The notes under the pieces were generated by a model, which ran no database searches, had not been told where the DNA came from, and saw only the letters and a list, made by a program, of their open reading frames with translations. From Leucaena leucocephala (taxonomy: Eukaryota > Streptophyta > Magnoliopsida > Fabales > Fabaceae): 64,000 nt of DNA. Location: NCBI GenBank assembly GCA_037074615.1, contig CM073554.1:19728501-19792500 (forward strand). The letters run 5' to 3'. Shown piece by piece: positions 12,090-23,400 of the stretch. The translations under genes and the position numbers were made by a program. The first letter of the stretch is position 1, and each line of letters begins with the position of its first letter.

Positions 12090-14232
12090 TCAAGCAGCAC
12101 CAGCACCCTTTCCCTTCTTCCTCTGGAGCTTCTTCATGTAAAACTCCAACTCCTTGCCTTCCAATATATAGCTACAAATTCAGGAAAATCATATATTAAA
12201 TATTTATAAATATAAATCATGTACACAGATTATGGCACAGATATAATTAAGCATACCCATCAGCTCTGCCACATTGCCCAGGTCGAGAAGAAATGCAAGC
12301 CAACAATCGGCCACCACCAAATTGCTCTTCAATGTGGGGATCCAGCTTTCGATCCTTCTGACGCTTCTCTAGTTTTCTAAGCACATGATTACTTTTCTTT
12401 GCCTCTTCAACAGCAGCAGCAGGTTCACCCTCCTGCAAGATGAAGTATAAACACCGAACTCATCACAGGAGTGGACTTTATATTCATGCATGAAGAAAAT
12501 AATTTCATTGCAGAACAAGGCTTATATATTTCATAGTTGATTATATCATTTAGAGTTCGATTGGGAGCATTGGAAAGAGTTGCAAGGCATAGCCATTAAG
12601 GGGACTGAATGAAGTGGTGAAGGGTGAGGTGAGAGAGACAATCCACTTCAGCTGTTGAAACTTGCCGAAATATAATGGATACTAATCATACTACCCCATT
12701 AAATGTCACAATGTCATTAATTAATGAGGTGGGAAAGAGTAAGATCTCGGATAATATCCTTGTGATGTTATCCCTCTCAGAGCACAGACAAGAAAATTAG
12801 AAATGTGCAATTGATGGCGCTTCTAAACCATCCTGCACCAGCATTTTGTGAACCCCACTAACCTAAAAGGCTCGCTGAGCTATAATCATGGATGGAGAGA
12901 AAAATTATAGGAATAAAGCTAAAATTGTTTTTATCATTAGCAATAGTATTACCTCAGCCGAATCCTTCTTGGCAGTTGTTTTCTTCTTCCTACCAATATC
13001 AACACCATAATGCTGAAGGTACCACTGCTTGAAAGGAGCAGCATCAACCTGAACAATTGCACTCTTCACAAGGGTTTGAGTTCTCACAAGTTCATTGTTT
13101 GAGGCATTGTAAACCACATCTAATATACGTGTTTTGCGAGTCACAGCTTCACTACCCCATGAATAATTTCCAGTATCCAATCGCAAAGCCCTCCATTTCA
13201 CATTGCCACCTCTAACACGAATTCTCCTGACTGTCTTGTCACTTGACAGCTTAGTGTTTGCTGGTTGACGACCAAGCTCATACCTACATAAACCCACAAA
13301 TATTATATGAGCAAGATACAGTATGATTTAACATCATGACAAAGCCAACTAATAATAATAAAGAAAGGTTGGTATATTAAATAATAAAAGTAAATAGTCA
13401 CTCAGAGCAACGGGCACAGGAATTTCCTTAAATGTAATAGAAATCCAAAAAGGTCATGCATCTTAGGACGTTATTCTACTTAAAAATCACAAATTAAGAA
13501 CTATAATACCATAGCTGAATCAGAATGAATTAGCAGTAGGGAACAAAAACTTTCTTTTTTCTGTTTTTTAGGATATGCTAATTAACAAAAGGAACTTTCA
13601 GGATGTCTTGAAGATGATTCTCTAACTGTATCAGAGCGCAATACTAAATAGATTTAATTCGAAACTTAGATGCGAATTTTCAAAGCATTGAGCTGATTAT
13701 TCGGTTGATTCTACAAGGATGTGATTAAGTAGAAAAGCTGCAACGAGATCTATGAAAGTTCCGCCAGATAGCGACTCGCATTCTTAACCGGGACATCTAT
13801 ATCTTACGAATAAATCATTTATTGGGGATAGATAAAATGCCATAATAGATATGATTTCCGATTTCTAGGCTTAAAATTACTCTATTTCATTGGCAACCAT
13901 GAATATAATCATTGGAACAAGTAAAAGACCCCATTAAACGGGCACAAACATAGAATCTAGTAGATAACTTCGTTTATTTCGGTAGTAGGAGCAAGAGTAG
14001 GTAATAAATTCAAGTTAGAGTAATGTAGAAACAGAATAAAAAACAAACTTTCTCTTCTTCCTCCAAGCCTTCTTCTTGCCACCAGTGGCACGCCTCTTGT
14101 GCATGGAATCCCTGGAAATACCTGAGGAAGAAGAAAACAGCTCATGAGAAAAAAATCTATAGAGATTGTTACTACTGCGAAGAATTGAATAATACAAATT
14201 AGAAATCGACAATAGAGTCAAATCGTACCCAT
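12090..14232 (-). CDS. RPS8: 40S ribosomal protein S8 (eS8), left copy
   Basis: Structural protein of the small cytosolic ribosomal subunit. Five coding exons read on the minus strand: 14229-14232 (ATGG only), 14049-14121, 12953-13283, 12257-12432 and 12090-12171. They sum to 666 bases and 221 residues, the usual plant length. The N-terminus [18 protein letters not shown] and the block [15 protein letters not shown] are diagnostic, and the Lys/Arg-rich stretches fit rRNA binding. The ATG is split from the rest by a first intron after its fourth base, as in the right copy. The reading frame is intact, so the gene looks functional. It differs from the right copy at only about six residues (SSDK versus SSNK, KKKTTA versus KKKAAA, EGEP versus EGEA, EEAKK versus EETKK, final GAA versus GAT). 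Its promoter is split by a MITE (see 14319-14951). Confidence 0.97.
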
Positions 14233-14309
14233 CTTGGAGGAGCTGCGGTATCAACTACGTCGCCCGCAGTAAGGCACCCTGGCTCTCCCTATCCCTCTCT
14301 CCTATGTTA

Positions 14310-14318
14310 AAACCCTAA
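14310..14318. promoter_or_regulatory. Telobox next to the left RPS8 gene
   Basis: AAACCCTAA lies about 80 bases upstream of the RPS8 start codon. Teloboxes of this kind are typical near transcription starts of plant ribosomal-protein genes. The last 8 bases are also the left target-site copy of the MITE, and AACCCTAA recurs at 14952-14959. Confidence 0.75.
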
Positions 14319-14951
14319 TGCTTTGTTTGCTTCACGAATAAAAAATGTAGATTAAATTAATTTAAGGGAGGATAGAAAAAAATAGGAAAGGTTAATTAAT
14401 AATATTTTTTATTTAATTTAGAAATAGAGAGGAGGGGAAGGGAGAGAAGTTAATTAAAAATTGACAAAAATACCATTATCTCTTTATTTAAATTTATTTA
14501 TTCTTTATTTATAATATTTATATCAAAATTATTATTTTTTAATTTATAAATCTTAAATTTTTTTATCTCATTTATATATATAATAAAAATAAAAAATATG
14601 CTAAAATTTGAATATTATTTTTTATTAATTTTATAATTATTATATATTTTAATATAATATATAAATAATTTATTATACTTATTAATTTTTATTATAATTA
14701 TTATGCAATTAAAAAAAATTAGATGTGAAAAAAATATAAAAAAAAGGTTTCAGGGTATAATTGAAATATTAAAAAAAGTTTGGAGGTATTTTAATCCAAA
14801 AGAGAGTAAAATTTTCTCTCCCCTCCAAAAATCTTCACTTTTAGAGGGGAGGGAGGAGAGGGGACCACAAAAAGATAAAAAATCTCCCCTCTCCTCCATT
14901 TTTCTCATCTAAACACAATTTTTTCTTCCCTCCAAAACCCCCAACCAAACG
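14319..14951. mobile_element. 633-bp hAT-like MITE inserted in the RPS8 promoter
   Basis: It is flanked by a perfect 8-bp duplication AACCCTAA (14311-14318 and 14952-14959). The right copy of the duplicated unit (near 18176-18190) lacks it and shows the uninterrupted site, which gives a clean empty-site comparison. The termini form a short imperfect inverted repeat (TGCTTTGTTTGC at the left, CGTTTGGTTGGG read inward from the right). Purine/pyrimidine-rich tracts next to each end can pair. There is no coding capacity. The 8-bp duplication suggests the hAT superfamily. Confidence 0.82.
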
Positions 14952-14965
14952 AACCCTAAACTGCG

Positions 14966-15265
14966 ATATATAAGTACTGTTGGCCACTCGATTTATTATA
15001 ATTTTACTTAACTATATCTGACCCACATCATACACTTAGTTATAGTAAGTGAGTTTTTCAATAGAAATTTTTTATGTATACTAAACCTTAAACTCAAAAT
15101 TTTATTTAAATAATACCGAGTTATTTATCACTCTCAAATCATAGTATTGCGACTCTTTTACCACTCTCAAACCCTAGTGTTGCGACTCTTTTCAAAACGG
15201 GTGGATAGATCCAGCCCATCCAGATCCAGATCCAGATCCTCATCTTCGTTTAGATTTTAGGCCCA
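14966..15265 (-). promoter_or_regulatory. Displaced core promoter of the left RPS8 gene: TATA box and site II motifs
   Basis: A TATA-like sequence (ATATATA on the + strand, 14966-14972) is followed upstream by TGGGCT (complement of 15213-15218) and TGGGCC (complement of 15260-15265). The same set is found in the right copy. Because of the MITE, this TATA box is 734 bases from the ATG instead of about 95. Confidence 0.65.
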
Positions 15266-15588
15266 ATTTTATTATGGGTTAAATTGAAAGTTTGCTTGTG
15301 AAAATTTTTGGGAAAATTGTTGAAAAGTCCATAGTAAAAACTCCACCGTTTGGTGATTGAAATGTTTGGATCAGTTAATTTGTTCATTGATCATATGCAT
15401 TAATTTTTAGAATGGTTTGAAGAGAGTAGATATTTTTAGGAAAAAAAAACCATCGCATGGTGTGGAAAATGAAGAGATCTTTTTCTGTGAACATTGCAAG
15501 TTGAAACATCTTATTGTTGGATATTCTGTCGTCATGTGACACATGCTAACCTTTTCCCTTAAAACGACTACGATGCTTTAAAATGAAG

Positions 15589-15601
15589 GGGGGGGGGGGG
15601 G
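15589..15601 (+). repeat. Poly-G run
   Basis: A run of 13 G in AT-rich DNA at the 3' flank of the right duplication unit, absent from the matching place in unit 1. It may be a sequencing-length uncertainty. Confidence 0.6.
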
Positions 15602-16023
15602 AATATTAATAGTTGAGAACAGTCGAGTCAAATAAACATCTATTATCTTCTAATGAAATGTTACATTTTCCCATATCAAAAAAGACATGTTATATTTTCC
15701 AAGTAGCTATGAAATAACTAAAATTACGTTAGTTAATATCCCTAAAAACGATCAGCATCCTCTCATTCTCATTCGTTAGGCTTTTAACTGTTAATAACTA
15801 AACGAACCCATGTTTCAAGATATATCCATCAACACCCATTGCACAACAATCATTACCGAGAACTTAACAAGTATCAGATTACATAAACACTTCGAAGCAA
15901 AATTACCAATTAAAGTCTTGAGGGAACAATCTATAGAAAAGGCATTATGAAAGGTGCCACTCCGCAAAAATTTAATCAAGTCTATATAATAGGAAGCACT
16001 TAAAAATTGGAATAACACTAGGT

Positions 16024-18096
16024 TCAAGTAGCACCAGCACCCTTTCCCTTCTTCCTCTGGAGCTTCTTCATGTAAAACTCCAACTCCTTGCCTTCCAATA
16101 TGTAGCTACAAATTCAGGAAAATCATATATCAAATATTTATAAATATAAATCAAGTACACAGATTGTGATACAAAGATATGATTAAGCATACCCATCAGC
16201 TCTGCCACATTGCCCAGGTCGAGAAGAAATGCAAGCCAACAATCGGCCACCACCAAATTGCTCTTCAATGTGGGGATCCAGCTTTCGATCCTTCTGACGC
16301 TTCTCTAGTTTTCTAAGCACATGATTACTTTTCTTTGTCTCTTCAACAGCAGCAGCAGCTTCACCCTCCTGCAATATAAAGGATAAATAAACATCAAACT
16401 CATCACAGGAGTGAACTTTAAATTTACTTGATGCATAAAGAAACCAATTTCATTACAGCACATGGTTTATGATTATATCACTTAAGGCGGCTAAATTGAG
16501 GAGAGACTTGAGACAGACAATCCGCTTCAGTAATTGAAACTCACTGAAATAACATGGATGCTAATCATGCTACTCCCTTGAATGTCACAATGCCATTAAT
16601 GGATGAGGTTGGCAAGAGTAAGATCTCCTATAATATCCTTGTTATGTTATCCATTTTAGAAACACAGACAAGACAATTAGAAATTCAAGATTATAAAAGA
16701 AAAGCCAAAACCATCGCAAACCTCCCAATCTGGAGTGCTTTCAAAAATGGGTGTTTAATGGGAAAGCATGGCTTCTAAACCATCCTGCACCCACATTTTG
16801 TGCATCCCACACTCCACTAAAAGACTCACTGAGCTATAATCATGGATGGAAAGAAGAATCAAAGGAATAAAGCTAATTCTTTTTATCATTTGCAATAGCA
16901 TTACCTCTGCTGAATCCTTCTTGGCAGCTGCTTTCTTCTTCCTACCAATATCAACACCATAATGCTGAAGGTACCACTGCTTGAAGGGAGCAGCATCAAC
17001 CTGAACAATGGCACTCTTCACAAGGGTTTGTGTTCGCACAAGTTCATTGTTTGAGGCATTGTAAACCACATCCAATATACGTGTTTTACGAGTCACAGCT
17101 TCACTACCCCATGAATAATTTCCTGTATCCAATCGCAAAGCCCTCCATTTCACATTGCCACCTCTTACACGAATTCTCCTGACTGTTTTGTTACTTGACA
17201 GCTTAGTGTTTGCTGGTTGACGACCAAGCTCATACCTATATAAACCCACAAATATTGTATGAGCAAGATACAGTATGATTTAACATCACCATGACAAAGC
17301 CAACCAATACTATTAAGGAAAGAAAGGTTGGCATATAAAATGCAAAACAAAGTAACCAAAGGTGATACATCTTCGAATATTATTCTACTTTACAATCACA
17401 AATTTAAAGCTATCACGTAGCTTCATCAGAATGAACAGCGGTAGTGAACAAAAACTTTTTCTTTCATTTTTCTCTTTTTAGGAGATTCTAATTCATAAAC
17501 ATCACTCAGGATGTCTTGCGGATGATTCTTTAATGCAATAATAATTAAATAGGTTTACTTCCAAAACTTTTATGCGAATTTCCAAAGCGAACTGATTATT
17601 CCGTTGATTCTACATTGATGTAATTAGGTAGAAAAACTGCAGCTAGATCCATGAAAGCTCCGCCAGATAACAACTCGCATTCTTCACTGGGTCATCACTA
17701 TCTTACGAATCAATCATTTCCGATTTCTAGACTTAAAATTTCTCTATTTCATTGGCAACCATTGTGTATGATCATTGGACAAAGTAAAGGACCCATTAAC
17801 CGGGCGCAAACATAAAATCTTGAAGATAAATTAGTTTATTTCGGTAGCATGAAGCAAGAGTTGTAACAAACTCCAGTCAGAGTAATGTAGGAAATGAATA
17901 AGAAACATACTTTCTCTTCTTCCTCCAAGCCTTCTTCTTGCCACCAGTGGCACGCCTCTTGTGCATGGAATCCCTGGAAATACCTGAGGAAGAAGAAAAA
18001 AGCTCATGAGAGAAAAATCCATAGAGAGATTGTCATAACTGCGAAGAATTGAACAATCCAGATTATAAATCGACAGTAGAGTCAATTCGCACCCAT
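16024..18096 (-). CDS. RPS8: 40S ribosomal protein S8 (eS8), right copy
   Basis: Same protein and exon plan as the left copy. Coding exons are 18093-18096, 17911-17983, 16905-17235, 16193-16368 and 16024-16105, with identical exon lengths (4, 73, 331, 176, 82) and 221 residues. All introns have GT and AG ends. The reading frame is complete and the C-terminus reads GAGAT instead of GAGAA. The promoter is uninterrupted: telobox-like AAACCCTGA, TATA box about 95 bases from the ATG, and site II motifs beyond. It probably provides normal RPS8 expression; whether the left copy is expressed equally is an open question. Confidence 0.97.
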
Positions 18097-18175
18097 CTTG
18101 ACCGAGCTACGGTATCAGCTGCGTGGCCGGCGATCAGGCACCTTGTCTCTACCTCTCTGCCTCTGCACCCTGTTA

Positions 18176-18300
18176 AAACCCTGAACTACGATATATAAGT
18201 TTGGGAACCCTAGCTCTGAGCCTCTTTTCAAAACGGTGGATAGACCCGGCCCATCTATATTCAGATCTAAATCCTTATAAACGTTTAGAATTTAGGCCCA
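18176..18300 (-). promoter_or_regulatory. Core promoter of the right RPS8 gene
   Basis: AAACCCTGA (18176-18184, a one-base variant of the telobox), a TATA box (complement of 18191-18197), and two TGGGCC site II motifs (complements of 18248-18253 and 18295-18300). Telobox plus site II is a recognised plant ribosomal-protein promoter combination. Confidence 0.7.
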
Positions 18301-18364
18301 ATTTTATTGCATTTTTACAATTTCCGAACAGCAAGTCAATAAAGTATTGTCTTTTGCTTATTTA

Positions 18365-18592
18365 GAAGGTGTTCAATATTTAAAAAATATTATTTTATTA
18401 TAATTTTAATTATAATATTTATAAAGATATTTTAGTTTTTAGATACTTAAATTTATACTTTAGAGTAATAGACAATTAACCCTATCTGACATTATTATCA
18501 TTTAGAAGAAAAAGAGACTTCATCATACTTTTAAATAGAAAGTGAGTTCAATCATTTTCTAAAAATTTTTATATATATAAAATATATTATCC
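18365..18592 (+). repeat. Dispersed ~230-bp repeat, copy B
   Basis: Shares the ordered motifs of copy A: ATTTAAAAAATAT start, TTTTAGTTTTTAGATACTTA, GACATTATTATCATTTAGAA, and the end TTTTCTAAAAATTTTTATAT. Same orientation as the other copies. Confidence 0.65.
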
Positions 18593-19683
18593 TAGGTAGA
18601 TTTGAATAAAATATACCCAACCAATCATATATTAATATTATTCAATAATATTTTAAATATAATTATTTTTAATAAAAAAATATTTATAGTTAGAAAAAAA
18701 ATCCAAAAATTGGATAATGGAAAAAAGGGTCTCTTTTGATATTCACGTATACTACCATACAAAAATAAAGCAGCATCTAAAAACCTAGGTGGCAATTCAA
18801 AAATAACTAGAAAATTAGAATTCACAAGATTGTAGTTCTATAAGAAATAAAGTTGAAGTTCCAACTATCTTTTCTTAATATTCATAAAGTTCTTAATATT
18901 CATAAAGTAGTGAACATAAACATAAGATATATTTAATTAATTTAATTTAATTAAAAAATTTAATTAAATTAATTAATATAATATTTTTTAAAAAAATATT
19001 TTAATTAGTTTTATTAACACTTTTCTTTCACTCTCTTTTTTAACATTGTCAAAAGAATATTAATATGACTAATTTATGAAAAAATTAATAAATTTAAAAA
19101 ATATATCTTATATTTAATATCAAAATCAACTTCAAATCTTATATTTAAGATCAGAAAAATAGTATTTTTTCCCCATAGGTGATCTAAAATGTGTCTTCAA
19201 TATTTAAGTAGAAATGAGATCACCTCCTAACATAAAAATATCAAAGAAGAATTTGCTAATAATGTGGTCGTAAGCCATTTTTTGATTCACGAGACATAGT
19301 TTTGTATCCCTTCAAGGAACTTGTTTGAATACTTCATGGGTAGTAGAAGCTTATTAGGTTTGCAAGAAAACTTGAATTGAAATATATTATCTTGGATTTC
19401 AACTTTGATGCATCTTATTTCAGACACGTATTGGTTCTAGCATTTTCGGAATTCAAATTATTTCCTCACGTAGTGACGCTTTGACCGTAATTCTTCTTGA
19501 TAAATAAGCACTGGAATAATTGGGTCCACCATATCTGTCTAATTCAGCAAACAGGGTTAAGGATTAAAGTCAAGAGCTTGTCTTGTTGGCAAACAAAGCA
19601 TCAATTTTAGTCGAGAGCTAAAAATATAAAAGCTAACAAAAATAACCGAAGTCATGTATTTGTTCTTATGGGAAGAACCATCT
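18593..19683. other. AT-rich spacer between RPS8 and FKBP15
   Basis: No open frame with coding character. It contains an A/T palindromic tract near 18925-18990. The right end must include the FKBP15 3' UTR. Confidence 0.4.
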
Positions 19684-22638
19684 CTAAAGCTCAGAGTCTG
19701 ATTTTTCTTCAGTTAAAGTTTTCCCATTCACTCCTACGAGTTCAGTGTCAAAAATGAGTGTTGCACCACCTGCAATGAAAAAAAAACAAAGAAGAGCAGA
19801 GACATTTTCAATCTACAATGAAATTTACAAATTCTTTTACATCACAACCATTGCTTACACCTTTATTAATCACCAAACCTTAGTTTAATCTACCAAGAAA
19901 GTTTTCTTTCTCTATATTAAATCAAAACATAAACAGGTAGTAGAAAAGTATATAAATGCCAGAATTTAAGCAGCTAAAGTGAAGCAGTTAAGCAATAGAT
20001 TACTTTAACCCAAGATCACACCCTCTCCTATGACAGAGAACAGACCAATCTTATCATTTCAAGTAAACAGGCAAACCTGATCTTATGCTAATCAGATATC
20101 TGGCTTGTCATACGGTAATTTTTATTTAATTAACAAGAAAGAAGTTTCAGGGTCGGAAAATAACTTCAGAGGATTACCAGGAATAGTCGGAGGGGAACCC
20201 ATCTCTCCATAGCCAAGTTTTGCTGGTATTTGTAACTTGCGCTTCTCACCAAGACACATTCCCAATAATCCTTGGTCCCACCCTGCAAAGAGAAAATGAT
20301 CAAGCATGAAATCCTTCACCTCATAAGAATAATTTCCGTCAACTACAACGAGTATTTTGAAACAAAGTTTAGCTTATACCCTTGTGCCATGCAAATAGGG
20401 ATGCAATGTTCAATTTTTAGCCTATATAACTGTACCGTGTCAATAGAGATATAAAATTTCCCATGAAGGTTCAAATTTCCTTAATAAACATTTTAATTTA
20501 AAAACTCCTTTCACCAGAGAGAGACACAGGGAGAGAGGCTGCAACTTAAAACGGAAAGGAACAATACAAACGTCTTTCCCCAAAATTTAATTGCTCAATT
20601 AATTAATTCTCATCTCTAGAGTCTTCATACTTGAGAAATTTGAGAAGGCAAAGAAGCAAATGGTAGATAATGACTCCTTTTATCACCCAAATCATCATTG
20701 ATCAGGTGGAAGGAAAATCGTCGAAGTTATTCAAATTTCATGCGCATTTTTCAAGTTATTTTTAACAAATTGCAGTGGGGAACTCATATATATGTTAATG
20801 CATTTATAATTTTATCCAACTCCTGTGTTATTGCAAAAAATTAGGAATTCAGAAATCTGCTACAAATAACAAAGTATCAAACCTTTGATCACTTGTCCGG
20901 TACCAAGCTCAAATTCAATTGGGCTATCTCTTTCAAAGCTAGAATCAAAAACAGTTCCATCAGTAAGTTTTCCCTGAAACAAGTAACAATATAATAGATT
21001 CAATATATACATACAAATTACTTGAATGTGTGACCCCTTACCAAATGGACCAACAAGGAGGAATTTGAGTCTGGAGGGTTTATGGAAAAATTTCGGACAG
21101 AGATTATGCCAACAAACACAACAGAAAACAGTATCCCAAAAATCTAGAACAAATTGTGTACGAGGACACAGAGAGTATAAAAACCTTTATTTTAATTTCA
21201 TTCCTAAAGCAATTGAAGAGACCAAAAGGAAAAAGAAAAAAAAACATAATAAGAAGTGAATTGATGATAAAAAATTGACACAACAGAAGAAATTATTGAC
21301 ATAAGAATAGTACCACCCTCTGTCCTAATTATAAAAGCTACTTAACTTTTTGAATATACTATAGAAACCAAATAAATCAGTTAATTAAAACTAATATAAG
21401 AACTAGTTAATTAATTTGGGTAGATTGAACAGTATATAATATGAATTCATCTTAAAGAGGTTGAGTTTAGTCATAATTAAGTTATTTATTAGGCTTCCAT
21501 ACTTATAGGGCCTGTAGGCTTACGTGTGTTCAATACCTAGATAAGATAGCAGGTAAATATCCGGAAAAACCTAATATATCACCAAGACAAGGAATAATAG
21601 ATTCTTTCATGTTAATTCCAAAAGGAAAAGAAGAAATAGTCCAAAAACAACTTTGATTAAATTTAAAATTATTGAAATTTCATCAGTCTACAAAGAAACA
21701 GTTATACTTGTAACCTTTTCATCACAAAATAATCATCAAACAAACCAGGAAATCTGCTCACCCGATAATGCACTTTGACTCTATCACCTTTATGTGCCTG
21801 AACTTCACATGATTTTGGTTTGTGCTGCAAAGAGGAAGAGACAATAGACAGCAAGTGAACAACAAAGAGCATTGCAAGCAAACCCAATGATCAATGTACA
21901 ACATGTTCAAAATAGTGTTACTGGCCTAGAACGACATAATGATCTAGTAAGTTCTAGAAATGAACCTCATCCTCACCACACAGAAGCACACGCTGAAGAA
22001 CCTAAGCTTTACACATTCACAATATTGACCAATATATACACAGCACGACTGGCCGCATCACACTTGAGATAATGCATACCATAAATTTGGATTTACTTTT
22101 TAATTTTGTTGCATGATCACATTTTCCATATATGAACTCACCAGGCATTCGCCCATCACCATTTCATGTGTCGGGATCAAACTAGAAAATTGCAAAAGCA
22201 ATAAATTTATATATAGAAAAGGCTAACTTCAATGTTTCGGAACTTGTTAGTGCATATTACTCCGACAAAAACTTCAATTCTGGAAAAGGATAGAACACAG
22301 ATCTGAAGAAAAGAGAGCATCTTACCTTCACTCCAATCCGTAACTCTGTTACATCAGCGGCCTTCTTAGCAGAAGCTAATCCAGGAAGGAAAAAGCGAAA
22401 ATAATCAACGGAATAGAAAATACCAAGAATATCGAACAAGTGAACTCAAATTAACAAGATCTAAAGAAACTGCGAATTAGGCAGTGAAGAACAAAATGCT
22501 ATCCAAAAAGTAAGTTACTATATTTCACTTGTGCAAACATTTGATTAAAAAAAATCAGAAGATCTAAAGAACAATACCATGGGTCGAAATAAGAAGGAAG
22601 AAGAGGAAAATCGTAGCTGCCTTCATCATCGAGTTCAT
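19684..22638 (-). CDS. FKBP15: FKBP15-type peptidyl-prolyl cis-trans isomerase, ER lumen
   Basis: Catalyses prolyl isomerisation of secretory-pathway proteins. Six coding exons on the minus strand: 22578-22638, 22326-22375, 21762-21824, 20883-20973, 20178-20282 and 19684-19769 (456 bases, 151 residues). Residues 1-23 form a signal peptide (MNSMMKAATIFLFFLL, then ISTHASA). The single FKBP domain shows KVHYRGKLTDGTVFDSS, VIKGWDQGLLGMC, GYGEMGSPPTIPGG and LIFDTELV, with the expected active-site Tyr, Asp, Trp and second Tyr. The C-terminus is SDSEL instead of the usual KDEL, HDEL or NDEL retention signal. Membership of the plant FKBP15-1/15-2 group is clear from length, signal peptide and architecture. 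The third intron (20974-21761) contains a Stowaway-like end. Confidence 0.94.
21311..21490 (+). mobile_element. Stowaway-like MITE remnant in an FKBP15 intron
   Basis: TA followed by CCACCCTCTGTCCTAATTAT resembles the Stowaway/Mariner inverted repeat and TA target. The interior (for example GATTGAACAGTATATAATATGAA) is shared with an element near 60.8 kb. The right terminus is not recognisable. Confidence 0.5.
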
Positions 22639-22770
22639 TCTACGGCAGTTTCAGGCTCAGACTCTGGTCATTTGAGAGAATTTCCAAATAAATAAGCTTC
22701 TCAGAATTAATAAAATATGAAAATAAGTAAGCTGCCAGATCCATTTTTGTTAATCCGGGAGAAGCTATCA

Positions 22771-22878
22771 GGCCCAAAACAATATCCATTATATGTTGTT
22801 ATTTTTAACAAAGAGGTATGATTTTTTCGTTTATACAATATATGGGCTATACCACATTTTTGGGCCAGATATTGGGCC
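22771..22878 (-). promoter_or_regulatory. Site II-like motifs upstream of FKBP15
   Basis: GGCCCA at 22771-22776 and TGGGCC at 22861-22866 and 22873-22878 lie 130-240 bases upstream of the FKBP15 ATG. This is the position of TCP-bound site II motifs in plant housekeeping genes. Confidence 0.5.
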
Positions 22879-22921
22879 TACACATTTAGCCATGCCTTAA
22901 GTCAATTGGGAATTGCAAGGG

Positions 22922-23168
22922 GATAAAATGTACTATTATTTAAAATATATTTAATCTATAAGAGTATTATTTTATTATAATTTTAGTTATAGTATTTAGA
23001 AAAATATCATAACTTATTAGTATATAAATTTATACTTGAAGTTAATTAACTGTTTGACTTGCTCAATATTAATATCATCTGAGAAGAAGAGAAACTCCGC
23101 TCTACTATTAGATTATGGGTAAGTATAACCCCTTCAAAAAAATTTTGTATCAAGAAAGAAAGAAAAAT
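22922..23168 (+). repeat. Dispersed ~230-bp repeat, copy C
   Basis: Contains ATTATTTAAAATATATTTAA at the start, TTGCTCAATATTAATATCAT in the middle and TTCAAAAAAATTTTGTATCA at the end, in the same order and orientation as copies A, B and D. Confidence 0.65.
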
Positions 23169-23180
23169 AACAATACTTTT

Positions 23181-23400
23181 GATACCCTAAAATATTTTTT
23201 AAGTAATACTCATAATCCTAAATTAATTTAAGATTTATCCAATATGGCATTTTTGGGGTAATTTTACTCTCAGCATTTCTATCAATAGAATTAAACAGTT
23301 AAAATTTGTGATCCTGAAGTGTTAATGGAAAAAATACTTTTAAAGCACTGGTAGAATTATAAAATAATTTATAATATTAAGGGCTATTAGAAAATACGAT
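23181..23400. repeat. Fold-back element of 30-bp modules, copy 1
   Basis: Three consecutive 30-base modules (23181, 23211, 23241), the first reading GATACCCTAAAATATTTTTT, are followed by modules in the opposite direction (about 23308-23397). Related structures occur near 48.4 and 52.2 kb. Confidence 0.55.

Larger units (their letters stand above)
11385..18315. repeat. Tandem segmental duplication containing the two RPS8 genes
   Basis: Two head-to-tail units meet near 15275. Unit 1 is about 11385-15275 and unit 2 about 15283-18315. They share the far 3' flank (for example the TTGTYGGATATTCTGYCGT stretch near 11670 and near 15510), all exons, the intron order and the promoter up to TTTAGGCCCAATTTTATT. 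Introns and flanks have diverged clearly while the exons are nearly identical. Unit 1 is longer mainly because a MITE lies in its promoter. Confidence 0.85.

Noticed and set aside
12905..13297. A 130-residue minus-strand frame that starts MGLCRYELG as a separate gene
   Set aside because: The first codons are intron sequence. The real exon begins at 13283 with YELGRQ and is exon 3 of RPS8.
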